Positions 9,176-18,200 of a stretch of DNA of 42,485 bases are shown in pieces. Location of the stretch: NCBI GenBank assembly GCA_007375675.1, contig VMEU01000002.1, forward strand, positions 1-42,485. The letters run 5' to 3'. A program made the translations under genes and the position numbers. Positions within the stretch are counted from its first letter, which is position 1. Every line of letters begins with the position of its first letter. The notes beneath the pieces were generated by a model. The model searched no databases and was not told where the DNA came from. It saw nothing but the letters and a program-made list of their open reading frames with translations. Origin of the DNA: Parcubacteria group bacterium Greene0416_39. Its GTDB lineage: Bacteria > Patescibacteriota > Minisyncoccia > Minisyncoccales > UBA10102.

Positions 9176-10171
9176 ATGGACAGAATATTACATAGCGTCG
9201 CACAATTTGGATTGAATCCGCCTTTTACTGTAGAGAAAGTACCTTCTGGCTTGATTCACAAAACATTTCTTGTGCATGCGAGAGAAGGAGAATTTGTCAT
9301 CCAGGAATTGCACAAGGTGGTGCGGCCAGAGACGTGCGAAGATGCCAAAGCAATTACTGATTATGTACGCTCGCAAGGGATTCCAGTGCCTGAATTTTTG
9401 GTTACGCATCAAGGAAAACCCTGGCATCGGGCAGCTGACGGATCTCTTTGGAGAGTAATGTTGCGTCTTCCTGGAACGAGCCATGATACGGTGAGCTCTC
9501 CAGCAGAAGCGTATGCAGCAGCACAGTTTTTAGGAAAGTTTCATGGAGTTTTTGCGCACTTCTCATATAAATTTCGTGGGACAATTCCCCATTTTCACGA
9601 TACGCCCCATATCTTTGAGCAATTCAAAAACGCGCTGAACGCAAACAAAACAACCTTGCTCTTTGCGCCGGCATCTTCTGACGTTGCCTATATTCTTGCA
9701 CACGCGCCGAAAGAGTTTCTGCCCCCAGACCTTCCTAGCCAGATCATACACGGGGATCCAAAAATTTCTAACTTTTTGTTTCACGATACCCGCATTATGG
9801 GCCTGATTGATTTTGACACTTGCATGAATCACACCAAGCTGGTAGATATAGGGGATGCGCTGCGGAGTTGGTGTAACAGAGGTGGTGAGGACGCTCAAGC
9901 AACGTTTGACCGCTCCTTGTACGAGGCTGCTCTTGAAGGATACACGAGCGCAGGAGTGGTAGGTGCTACCGAACGCGCCTTGGTGCCGCAAGCATTTTTA
10001 CTTATCACGATTGAACTCGCAATGCGTTTTTTGCAGGACTACTTTGAGGATTCCTACTTTCGATGGGATGCAGCGCGCTTTGCCAACAGACGAGAACACA
10101 ACCTGGCGCGCGCTCGCAACCAAATAGAGTTGCACCGCCAGATTACAGAATATATTCATACACCAATTTAA
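9176..10171 (+). CDS. APH-fold sugar kinase (NahK/AmgK-like)
   Basis: GEFVIQELH, IIHGDPKISNFLFHDTRIMGLIDFDTCMNHTKLVDIGDALRS. Start uncertain (TTG 9158 or ATG 9176). Confidence 0.75.
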   Translation: MDRILHSVAQFGLNPPFTVEKVPSGLIHKTFLVHAREGEFVIQELHKVVRPETCEDAKAITDYVRSQGIPVPEFLVTHQGKPWHRAADGSLWRVMLRLPGTSHDTVSSPAEAYAAAQFLGKFHGVFAHFSYKFRGTIPHFHDTPHIFEQFKNALNANKTTLLFAPASSDVAYILAHAPKEFLPPDLPSQIIHGDPKISNFLFHDTRIMGLIDFDTCMNHTKLVDIGDALRSWCNRGGEDAQATFDRSLYEAALEGYTSAGVVGATERALVPQAFLLITIELAMRFLQDYFEDSYFRWDAARFANRREHNLARARNQIELHRQITEYIHTPI

Positions 10172-10175
10172 AGCT

Positions 10176-10862
10176 ATGCAAGCAGTCATTTTAGCGGCAG
10201 GCAGGGGCACGCGCATGCGGCCCTTAAGCTCAAAACTTCCAAAGCCCTTGCTTCAAATTGGAGGCCAGAGGATTTTAGAGCACACCATTGACCAGCTTCA
10301 AGGTATTGTAGATGAAGTGATTTTGGTGGTGGGATACAGAGGGAGGCTTATCCAGAAATCTTTTCGAGATAATTACCGAGGCATGAAAATCACCTATGCA
10401 TGGCAAAAAGAGCAACTGGGGACGGGAGACGCTGCGCAAAAAGCCCTTCCGTATCTAAAAGGCCCATTTCTTTTGCTGTACGGAGATGATGTCTATTACA
10501 AAAGCGATATTTTGGAGGTTATCAAGTATTGTCCTTCCCTGCTCTTAGGGAAGACCAACAATCCTTCTCAATTCGGCGTGGTTCAGATTAAAGGGAAATG
10601 GGTAACCGGCATTGTGGAGAAGCCAAAAAATCCCAGGGGTAGTCTGGTAAATGCCGGGGTGTATTTTGTGGATCCCTCCATCTTTCGCATAAAGCTCAAG
10701 AAGTCAAAGCGAGGCGAGTATGAGTTTACTGACTACATAAAAACTGTCTTAAAAAAGGGGAAGCGCGTTGCTTTTCATGTGACTGACCGCTGGAAGCCCA
10801 TTACCACTCCAGAAAACCTTCGCGAGGCACGCTTGACAAGGACGCCGGGGAGCGTAACATAG
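10176..10862 (+). CDS. nucleotidyltransferase family protein (sugar-1-phosphate nucleotidylyltransferase)
   Basis: MQAVILAAGRGTRMRPLSSKLPKPLLQIGGQRILEHTIDQL; follows the kinase by 4 nt. Confidence 0.88.
   Translation: MQAVILAAGRGTRMRPLSSKLPKPLLQIGGQRILEHTIDQLQGIVDEVILVVGYRGRLIQKSFRDNYRGMKITYAWQKEQLGTGDAAQKALPYLKGPFLLLYGDDVYYKSDILEVIKYCPSLLLGKTNNPSQFGVVQIKGKWVTGIVEKPKNPRGSLVNAGVYFVDPSIFRIKLKKSKRGEYEFTDYIKTVLKKGKRVAFHVTDRWKPITTPENLREARLTRTPGSVT
10833..10860 (+). promoter_or_regulatory. candidate promoter for ncRNA
   Basis: TTGACA-N16-TAACAT at the 3' end of the nucleotidyltransferase gene. Confidence 0.45.
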
Positions 10863-10867
10863 ATATA

Positions 10868-11034
10868 TTAAAGTTCTAGCCCTTTCTTTTGCCATCTCAG
10901 GGCCCTTCAGGCCCCGCACCCTCCGGCAGTCACCCCCTTCCTCTGCGTGGACCAGGGGGAGGGGGTGGCAAAGCACCTTCTCGCTCCTTACTTTTCAAGG
11001 GACCGTTTCCAATTTATTGGACGGTCCTCTTTTA
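10868..11034 (+). ncRNA. candidate structured non-coding RNA (unassigned family)
   Basis: GC-rich non-coding segment: closing stem TTTGCCATC/GGTGGCAAA, hairpin GGGCC-cttca-GGCCC, hairpin CCCCCT...AGGGGG, then intrinsic terminator. Confidence 0.5.
10999..11034 (+). terminator. intrinsic terminator
   Basis: GGACCGTttCCAAtttaTTGGACGGTCC followed by TCTTTTATTT. Confidence 0.85.
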
Positions 11035-11062
11035 TTTCTGATAAAATCCTCTATAATAAGGG

Positions 11063-11653
11063 ATGATCGTATGGAAAATTAACCCTAAGAATTTTGGAGC
11101 TATAGCAAAAAAGGCAGTTCTTGCATTACAAAAAGGCAAGGTGTTGGCTTGTCCAACCGATACGGTGTATGGATTGATTGCCGACGCTGCCAATAAGAAA
11201 GCAGTCCAGAAAATCTTTCAGATCAAGGGAAGAGACATAGGGAAGCCCCTGCCTGTTTTTGTAAAAGATGTTGCAATGGCGAAACGTATTGCAAGGGTTA
11301 GTCCCTTGCAAGAGAAATATATGAGAGAGGTATGGCCAGGCAAGGTTACGCTCATATTAGAAAGCAGAGGACTATTGGCAAAAGGAACGGGAACCCAGGA
11401 ATCTATTGGATTGCGTATTCCAAAGCATAAGCTGGTTCAGGCGATATTACAAAAAGTGAATAAACCTGTCACCGGTACCTCTGCCAATCTTTCTGGAGAG
11501 CCGCCTTTATCAGATAGCAAAGAGATTTTTCGCAAATTTCAAAACAAAAAGTCTCAACCAGATATTTTGATAGACGCAGGAAAACTCTCTTTTTCCAAAC
11601 CTTCAAAAGTTATTGATATTAGAGGAAAGAAACCCATTACCATACGAAAATGA
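11063..11653 (+). CDS. tsaC: L-threonylcarbamoyladenylate synthase (Sua5/YciO/YrdC family)
   Basis: GKVLACPTDTVYGLIADAANKKAVQKIFQIKGRDIGKPLPVFV; PVTGTSANLSGEP. Confidence 0.93.
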   Translation: MIVWKINPKNFGAIAKKAVLALQKGKVLACPTDTVYGLIADAANKKAVQKIFQIKGRDIGKPLPVFVKDVAMAKRIARVSPLQEKYMREVWPGKVTLILESRGLLAKGTGTQESIGLRIPKHKLVQAILQKVNKPVTGTSANLSGEPPLSDSKEIFRKFQNKKSQPDILIDAGKLSFSKPSKVIDIRGKKPITIRK

Positions 11654-12972
11654 CCCTTAAAGATACAGACCCTCAAATCTACGAGTTGATCGAGGCAGAA
11701 AAGCAGAGGAGAAAAGACGGCCTAGAGATGATTCCCTCAGAAAACCACACTTCCCCTGCGGTGCTGGAGGCGTTGGGTTCCATCCTTACTGACAAATATT
11801 CAGAGGGATACCCAGGAAAGCGATATTATGGGGGCAATCAATACATCGATGAAGTAGAAAAGTTAGCTATTGCAAGAGCCAAACAAGCCTTCGGTGTTCC
11901 CCATGTCAATGTACAACCATATTCTGGTTCCCCGGCAAATTTTGCTGTGTACTTGGCAACCTGCAAGATAGGAGATCCTATTATGGGTCAAAACCTTCCT
12001 GACGGAGGCCATCTTACCCATGGCTGGAAGGCAAATTGGTCAGGACTCTGGTACAAAAGCATTCCCTATCACGTGCAAAAAGACGGGTACATTGATTTTG
12101 ACGAGGTACGCGCATTAGCCAGAGAGCATAAACCAAAACTGATTTGGTGCGGCGCTACCGCCTACGTGCGGGAGTTCCCATTTGAAGAATTCTCTCAGAT
12201 TGCCCAAGAGGTTGGGGCATACTTTGCAGCTGATATTGCCCATATTGCGGGGCTCGTGATTGCACAAGCCCACAAGAGTCCGGTTCCCTTTGCGCATATC
12301 GTCACCACTACAACCCACAAGACACTCCGGGGTCCAAGGGGAGCTCTGATTATGGTGACAGAAAAGGGACTACAAAAAGATCCAGAACTTGCAGAAAAAA
12401 TTGACCGGGCAGTGTTCCCTATGGGAGTACAGGGAGGCCCGCATAACCACCAGACCGCGGCAATTGCAGTAGCTCTTCAAGAAGCCATGCAGCCAGAATT
12501 TAAGGAATACGGGCACCAGATTGTAAAGAACGCAAAGGTTTTAGCATCTGCGCTCATAGAGCAGGGATTGACTCTTGTTTCTGGCGGCACAGACAACCAT
12601 ATGATGCTTGTTGACCTCACTTCAGGAGGCAAGGGGAGAGGCGTGTTCGCACAAGAGGCCTTGGATCTAGCGGGAATTACACTAAACAAAAACACAATAC
12701 CAGGAGATCCATCTTCTCCTTTTTATCCAAGCGGTATACGCTTGGGCACGCCCGCGGTTACCACAAGGGGGATGAAAGAAAAAGAGATGAAACTCATTGC
12801 AGAGTGGATCGCGCAAGTTGTTCTCGAGATCGAAGACTACAAGCTTCCAGACACAAAAGAGGAAAGGATTCAGTACCTCAAACAGTTTAGGAAAGACATA
12901 GCAGGAAACGAAGTGATACAAAATATCAAACAGCAGATTACAGAGTTTTGTAAAAAGTTTCCTATCCCATGA
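11650..12972 (+). CDS. glyA: serine hydroxymethyltransferase
   Basis: LEMIPSENHTSPAVLEALGS...KYSEGYPGKRYYGGNQYID; TTTTHKTLRGPRGALI. Confidence 0.96.
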   Translation: MTLKDTDPQIYELIEAEKQRRKDGLEMIPSENHTSPAVLEALGSILTDKYSEGYPGKRYYGGNQYIDEVEKLAIARAKQAFGVPHVNVQPYSGSPANFAVYLATCKIGDPIMGQNLPDGGHLTHGWKANWSGLWYKSIPYHVQKDGYIDFDEVRALAREHKPKLIWCGATAYVREFPFEEFSQIAQEVGAYFAADIAHIAGLVIAQAHKSPVPFAHIVTTTTHKTLRGPRGALIMVTEKGLQKDPELAEKIDRAVFPMGVQGGPHNHQTAAIAVALQEAMQPEFKEYGHQIVKNAKVLASALIEQGLTLVSGGTDNHMMLVDLTSGGKGRGVFAQEALDLAGITLNKNTIPGDPSSPFYPSGIRLGTPAVTTRGMKEKEMKLIAEWIAQVVLEIEDYKLPDTKEERIQYLKQFRKDIAGNEVIQNIKQQITEFCKKFPIP

Positions 12973-13814
12973 ATGCCAAGATTTTAGACGGTTGGAAACT
13001 TAGCCAAAACATTCTTGCCGGCCTCCCGAGTTCTCAAAAAGCAAAGCCGGGTACTGGCCAGTACCCGGCAAAGCTCGCAGTAGTTCAGGTAGGCAACAAT
13101 TTGGTTTCTGCAAAATACATCAAAGAAAAAGAAAAAGCCGCAAAAGGTCTTGGGTTTGGATTCCAACTTTACCGATTTCCTGAAAAAATTACGGGTCCTG
13201 CCTTAGAGTCTTCTCTTATGCGAATCGCAAAAGACGCAAAGAACACCGGCATTCTCATTCAGCTTCCTTTGCCCTCTCATCTTCCTTTACAGGAAGTTTT
13301 AGACTGTATTCCTCTTCAAAAGGATGTTGACGTGCTTGCATCTGAAGCCCTAGGGTTATTCGCTCAAGGCGCGCTTCCTTGGATGCCCCCAACAGTACAC
13401 GCAATCTCCATACTGCTCAAAGAGGCAAAGGTTGAGCTTAAGGGAGCGTGCGTGCTTGTTATTGGAGCAGGCCGTCTCGTAGGGCTTCCTGTATCTTTAT
13501 GGCTTTTGAAAGAAGGCGCTACCCTTACCATTGCAAACAAGGCAACCAAAAACCTTTCCTCTTTAACCAAACAGGCAGACGTTATTATCTCTGGAGTTGG
13601 GAAGCAAGGGCTCATAACAGGCAGGATGATAAAGAAGGGAGCTGTGGTGATTGACGCTGGCACCTCTGTGGAGGACGGCAAGACCAAAGGAGATATCGAC
13701 TTTAAGAGCGTCTCAAAAAAAGCAAGTTTCATCACTCCAGTTCCTGGCGGTGTCGGCCCCCTCACAGTTGCCTGTTTGTTCCAAAACCTTGTTACCTTAT
13801 GCAAGACCTCCTAA
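12969..13814 (+). CDS. folD: methylenetetrahydrofolate dehydrogenase/cyclohydrolase
   Basis: ILIQLPLPSHLPLQEVLDCIPLQKDVD; VIGAGRLVGLPVSLWLL; FITPVPGGVGPLTVACLFQN. Confidence 0.95.
   Translation: MNAKILDGWKLSQNILAGLPSSQKAKPGTGQYPAKLAVVQVGNNLVSAKYIKEKEKAAKGLGFGFQLYRFPEKITGPALESSLMRIAKDAKNTGILIQLPLPSHLPLQEVLDCIPLQKDVDVLASEALGLFAQGALPWMPPTVHAISILLKEAKVELKGACVLVIGAGRLVGLPVSLWLLKEGATLTIANKATKNLSSLTKQADVIISGVGKQGLITGRMIKKGAVVIDAGTSVEDGKTKGDIDFKSVSKKASFITPVPGGVGPLTVACLFQNLVTLCKTS
13046..13069. repeat. 24-nt perfect palindrome in frame inside folD
   Basis: GCCGGGTACTGGCCAGTACCCGGC. Confidence 0.9.
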
Positions 13815-14251
13815 CTATTTTTTTTGCAAAGTACTTTGGGTATGTTCTTCTTGGAATTTTAGCAGTTTTGTGGCTAAGAAACTTCAAAAAGTACCTTCCC
13901 CTGTTTTGGCAAGCGGCAGCAGCAGCAATTCTCTCTCGAGGCATTATTACAGAGGCAATTCGATTTTTTTGGCATCGCAGCAGGCCTTTTGTAGAACAAA
14001 ATCTTACTCCACTTATTGACCATTCTGCTTCAGCTTCGTTTCCTTCAGGGCATGCGAGCTTCTATTTTGCCATAGGTACTGTTTTGTATTTTTACAACAA
14101 AAAAGCAGGTATGGTATTCCTGCTTGGCGCAACTCTTATAGGAATTGCAAGAGTTCTTGCCGGCCTCCACTGGCCGTCAGATATTATTGGCGGAGCTATT
14201 ATTGGTATTGCGTGCGGGATTCTTGTGATACAAATTTCAAGGAAAAATTGA
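13799..14251 (+). CDS. PAP2 family phosphatase
   Basis: FFWHRSRPFVEQ...SASASFPSGHASFYFAIG...GLHWPSDIIGGAIIG. Confidence 0.88.
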   Translation: MQDLLTIFFAKYFGYVLLGILAVLWLRNFKKYLPLFWQAAAAAILSRGIITEAIRFFWHRSRPFVEQNLTPLIDHSASASFPSGHASFYFAIGTVLYFYNKKAGMVFLLGATLIGIARVLAGLHWPSDIIGGAIIGIACGILVIQISRKN

Positions 14252-14270
14252 AGTCAGACTTCAATTTACT
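14246..14270 (+). terminator. terminator hairpin after PAP2 gene
   Basis: AAATTGAAGTCaGACTTCAATTT followed by ACTTT. Confidence 0.6.
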
Positions 14271-14342
14271 TTAAGAAGTGTGCCCGGGGAGAGAGTCGGG
14301 TCTTCATATTAGTATAGACTTAACTTTTCTACCCTTATATTC

Positions 14343-15134
14343 TCATTTTTCTACCATTGGTTTTTGAGAAAGGATTGGTTCGTAACGAATACGGGGCCGT
14401 CCTTGGTGGTGATTCGGTAAAGTCATAAGTTGTTGAGTATGTTGTTCCTTGCGTAGAAGTTTTTCTACTTTCTTGCGTTTACGTTGAAGACAAGGAAGAT
14501 TGGTATCGTAATACATCCAGCTGAGTAATGCCATAGATTCCTCTTTCCCAAACTTTAAACTCCACATATTTGCGGTTTTGCCAGGGCGCATTGATTTATC
14601 TTCCCATAGATGTCCTGATATTCTGGTAAGCTGGAGAATTCTAGACCTTAGCCATTGTATATGCGTTGCGCTCGCAGAGATAAACTTTAGCCAAATTCTG
14701 GTATAAACATACTTTGGATTTTTATACGTATTGTAGCGATCTGTGTACCCTACAACTGATCCGTCTCCATCTAAATGACCCCGTAAGAAATCTCGAAAGT
14801 ATTCACCAGGAACCGCTATTGCTCCAATTGTGTAGGTTTTAGCTGGGAACAACCCTATTGTAAGAAGCCAACGATAAAATTGAGCCATGCTTGGCTGTAC
14901 CCGATAGGCTCGCTTCCGCTTATATCCATCGTTCTGATGATCAGGGGTATAGCGGATTGCGGTAGAGATATTGAGGCACTCTTTGAAAGTTTTTAGTAAC
15001 TGAACATCTGTGGATCGCATAGTGATATGCCTCCCGTCCTTGGAGAGATTACCATCAGTCACAAGAAGGCCAACTACATAAGAAAGTTGAGGAGTCCATA
15101 AAAATTCTTTTTCTGGTAGTCTCTGTTTTGCCAT
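14343..15134 (-). CDS. free-standing LAGLIDADG homing endonuclease
   Basis: LSYVVGLLVTDGNLSKDGRHI and FRDFLRGHLDGDGSVVGY, two LAGLIDADG-type motifs. Start MAKQRLPEKEF at 15134. Confidence 0.85.
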   Translation of the reverse strand: MAKQRLPEKEFLWTPQLSYVVGLLVTDGNLSKDGRHITMRSTDVQLLKTFKECLNISTAIRYTPDHQNDGYKRKRAYRVQPSMAQFYRWLLTIGLFPAKTYTIGAIAVPGEYFRDFLRGHLDGDGSVVGYTDRYNTYKNPKYVYTRIWLKFISASATHIQWLRSRILQLTRISGHLWEDKSMRPGKTANMWSLKFGKEESMALLSWMYYDTNLPCLQRKRKKVEKLLRKEQHTQQLMTLPNHHQGRPRIRYEPILSQKPMVEK

Positions 15135-15138
15135 ACTG

Positions 15139-15219
15139 TGCCCGGGGTGGGACTTGAACCCACAAGCCTTGCGGCATGCGATTTTGAGTCGCACATGTTT
15201 GCCATTTCATCACCCAGGC
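15139..15219 (-). tRNA. tRNA-Leu (anticodon CAA)
   Basis: GCCTGGGTGATGAAATGGCAAACATGTGCGACTCAAAATCGCATGCCGCAAGGCTTGTGGGTTCAAGTCCCACCCCGGGCA: acceptor GCCTGGG/CCCGGGC, anticodon arm TGCGA-CTCAAAA-TCGCA, variable arm, T-arm GTGGGTTCAAGTCCCAC. Confidence 0.93.
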
Positions 15220-15232
15220 AGGAATGATACTA

Positions 15233-18200
15233 TTATACCTCATTTTTGGGTTTCTGCCAAGTGGCAAAGTCGCAAGAAGGATACGTATTGCATCCATAGA
15301 ATATTTTTCCTCTTTTGGTTCGCTTTGCCACAACTTCGCCCTTGCTACATTTTGGACATGTCATACCAATAGGCGCATTGCTTGTTTGGAGAGATTCGGT
15401 ATATTTACACTTTGGAAACGTAGAGCAGGCATAGAACTTCCCGAATCTTCCAGTGCGTATGATTATTGGAGAAGTGCACAAGGGGCATTGTTTATTTGTT
15501 GCTTCCACCACTGCTTGTTTTTTTGGCACTTCCAGATATTTTTTTTGAAGATTTTCAGCAAACGGTTCATAAAACTCTTTTATCATTGGGACCCATTGTT
15601 CTTCTCCTTTTGCAATGTTGTCTAACTGCTGCTCCATATGGGCGGTAAACGCAATATCTACAATAGCGGGGAAATGCGTAACGAGCATATCGTTTACGGT
15701 ATTTCCCAAATCGGTTGGGTAAAATCTTTTCTGCTCATCTTTTTCAATATATCCGCGGTCTTGAATAGTAGAAAGAGTAGGGGCATAGGTCGAAGGTCTT
15801 CCCACCCCATGTTCTTCAAGCGCTTTTATAAGACTTGCTTCTGTATAGCGTGGAGGCGCTTCTGTAAAGTGCTGAGCGGGTATAAGTTTTTCAAGATTGA
15901 GCAACTCTCCTTTCTCAAGAAGAGGGAGTTGGGTTTCCTGGAATTTAATGGGGTAGGCTTTTAAAAATCCATCAAATTTGAGCATTTGGCCCGTTGCTCT
16001 GAACGTGTATTCTCCAGAATCGGCAGATTTTGAGTGGATATCTGCGGTTGAAGCCGCAAACACTGCTTGCGCCATTTGAGAAGCAATAAATCTTTTCCAA
16101 ATAAGATCGTACAGTCTTTTTTGTGGAGGAGTAAGGTTATTTGTTGTTTGTTCTAGGTTTGTGGGCCTGATAGCTTCGTGGGCTTCTTGCGCGCCCTTGG
16201 TTTTTGTCTTGAAGCGGCGCGGCCCCGCCGCATACTCGTTTCCGTAGGTGTTTTGAATGAAGCTTTGGGCCGTAGTAAGTGCCGATTCTGCCAGGTTAAG
16301 CGAGTCGGTACGGTGATAGGTACAGTTGTGGGACACAATTCCATTGGCAATAAATGTCTTTGTTGATGTTGTCACGTCATACACGTATTGCTTTGTATAG
16401 TTGATATGTTTGATCTGTTTGATTTTCTTCCAAACAACAGGAGAAGTTCCAAGATGCCAAAGGAGTTTGTTCTCTGTATCCACCATTGGCGCAAGTGCTG
16501 TTGCGATTTGTTTCGGTATATACGGATTTCGTGTGTGTGCGACGTCGGTTTTCCCGAAATAGTTAAAGAAGTCTATCCCCAAAAACTTGGAGACTTCGTG
16601 TTTTGGAATACCATGAGCTTTTAGAAGATCATCAACAGTCTTATTGAGCGTCGGTATTCCTTGTGATTGGTTAATAACTCGTTTTTCGTAAAGCGCGCCG
16701 TATTTTTGGTAAAGGTTCTTCCAATGTTCCTTCTTCAGAACAAGGCGCGGAGCAATATACTTATGAAAGCTCGGAACGCCAACTGCTGAAACAAGGAGCC
16801 AGTAGACTTGGTTTCTTTTATCGAGATGCTTGGAGCTCGGGATTCCGAATGTTTTTAAGAGGAGTTGGAGTTTATCAATGAATACTTTTGATCTTGAGCT
16901 ATAGGATAGGCGGATACTGTTGCGCCAGCTTTTCGTAATGCATCCATCAGTATCCCAAAGCCCCGCAATATAGCCGTGCAGAATTTCATCAGGTTGTCGT
17001 AACAGGATATTTGGGATATCGATTATGGAACTTTTGTTGCCCTTCGGGATCCCAAGATGCTGGAAGAGATGGTAAAGGAATGTGGATTGAAGTCGATATT
17101 GTGTTCTCAAAGTGGTGAGCCATGGATAGGGGTGATCGAGAACCTTCTCGAAGAGTTCCCGCAGATGGCACAATCCAACTTCTGATGCTTTCATTGCGAA
17201 GTTAATACGTGTGTCGAGATGTCCATCTCCTGCTATAAAACCAACTATATATGCAAGTTCAGGAGTTATTCTCAGGGGCAACTTTTGCGGTTTTGCGTTG
17301 CCAGTCTTTCCTGCTTTTTGTTTGACCCAAATTCCCTCATAATGGGATTCAATCTCTTCTAATGTGGCTTGAGAAGTAGAAAGGAGATGTTCCATCGCAG
17401 GGAAACTTGTTTCGTTCCCCCCGAATCTAAAATACACTCTCTCTCGCAGTTCCGGCGGGAACAACTTTATAAGGTCGAAAACCGTAGAAGGCTCTCGTTG
17501 TCGTGACACTGCAATACGTTCTAGGCTTGCGATAGAGTCTTTCGAAACGAGATGTTTAGCTTCAACCCATTGAGGCGATCCGTTCCGTATTACGAAAAGC
17601 GGATGGTCCTCAGTCACAGTGATCTCATCGTTTGATTCTGTTAAAATATTTATCATTGAAGAAGGTGCAGGAAGTTTCCAAAACTTCGGCACTACAGCTT
17701 CCGCCTGTTGCAGAGTCGTTTCTTCCATGCCAACAAGGCGCGTGTTTTTATATATGTGTTCTAACTCTGCTATACGGTAGATAGCTCCGTCATTTGCAAC
17801 AACGAGTGTATCTTCATCTACACAGAGACCTCTTTCATAGAGCTGCTGGGCTACACTCATGGTGAATTTTGAAGAAAAATGAAGTTTTTTTGAGCCTTCC
17901 TGCTGAAGGGTTGAGGTTGTAAAAGGCGGAAAGGGATTGCGTTTTATCTCTTTTTGCTCCACATCTGCTACGTGATAGGCCGCACCCTCAAGGCGCTTAA
18001 GAATCTCATCAGTCTGTTCTTTTGAAGATATGTCGAGCTTGCCGATTGCCTTAGTGTCTTTTTTTGAAAGAAGCGCAGAAAATTCAGTTTTAGATTTTTT
18101 GAGTATAGCTTCAATCGACCAGTATTCTTCTGCCGTAAATGCTTTAATTTCTTTTTCTCGGTCTGCGATAAGCCGTACTGCCACCGATTGCACTCTTCCT

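Noticed and set aside
10885-10975. TPP-riboswitch lookalike on the minus strand (GGGTGC...CCTGAGATGGC).
   Set aside because: The second half of the THI-box is missing and that orientation would read antisense into the nucleotidyltransferase gene.
11650-11653. UGA recoding as in Gracilibacteria/SR1.
   Set aside because: UGA ends sua5, the HIT gene and ftsZ at the expected protein C-termini; no in-frame UGA seen in conserved genes.
14343-15219. Group I intron in tRNA-Leu.
   Set aside because: The tRNA is uninterrupted with all arms intact; the endonuclease gene lies outside it.
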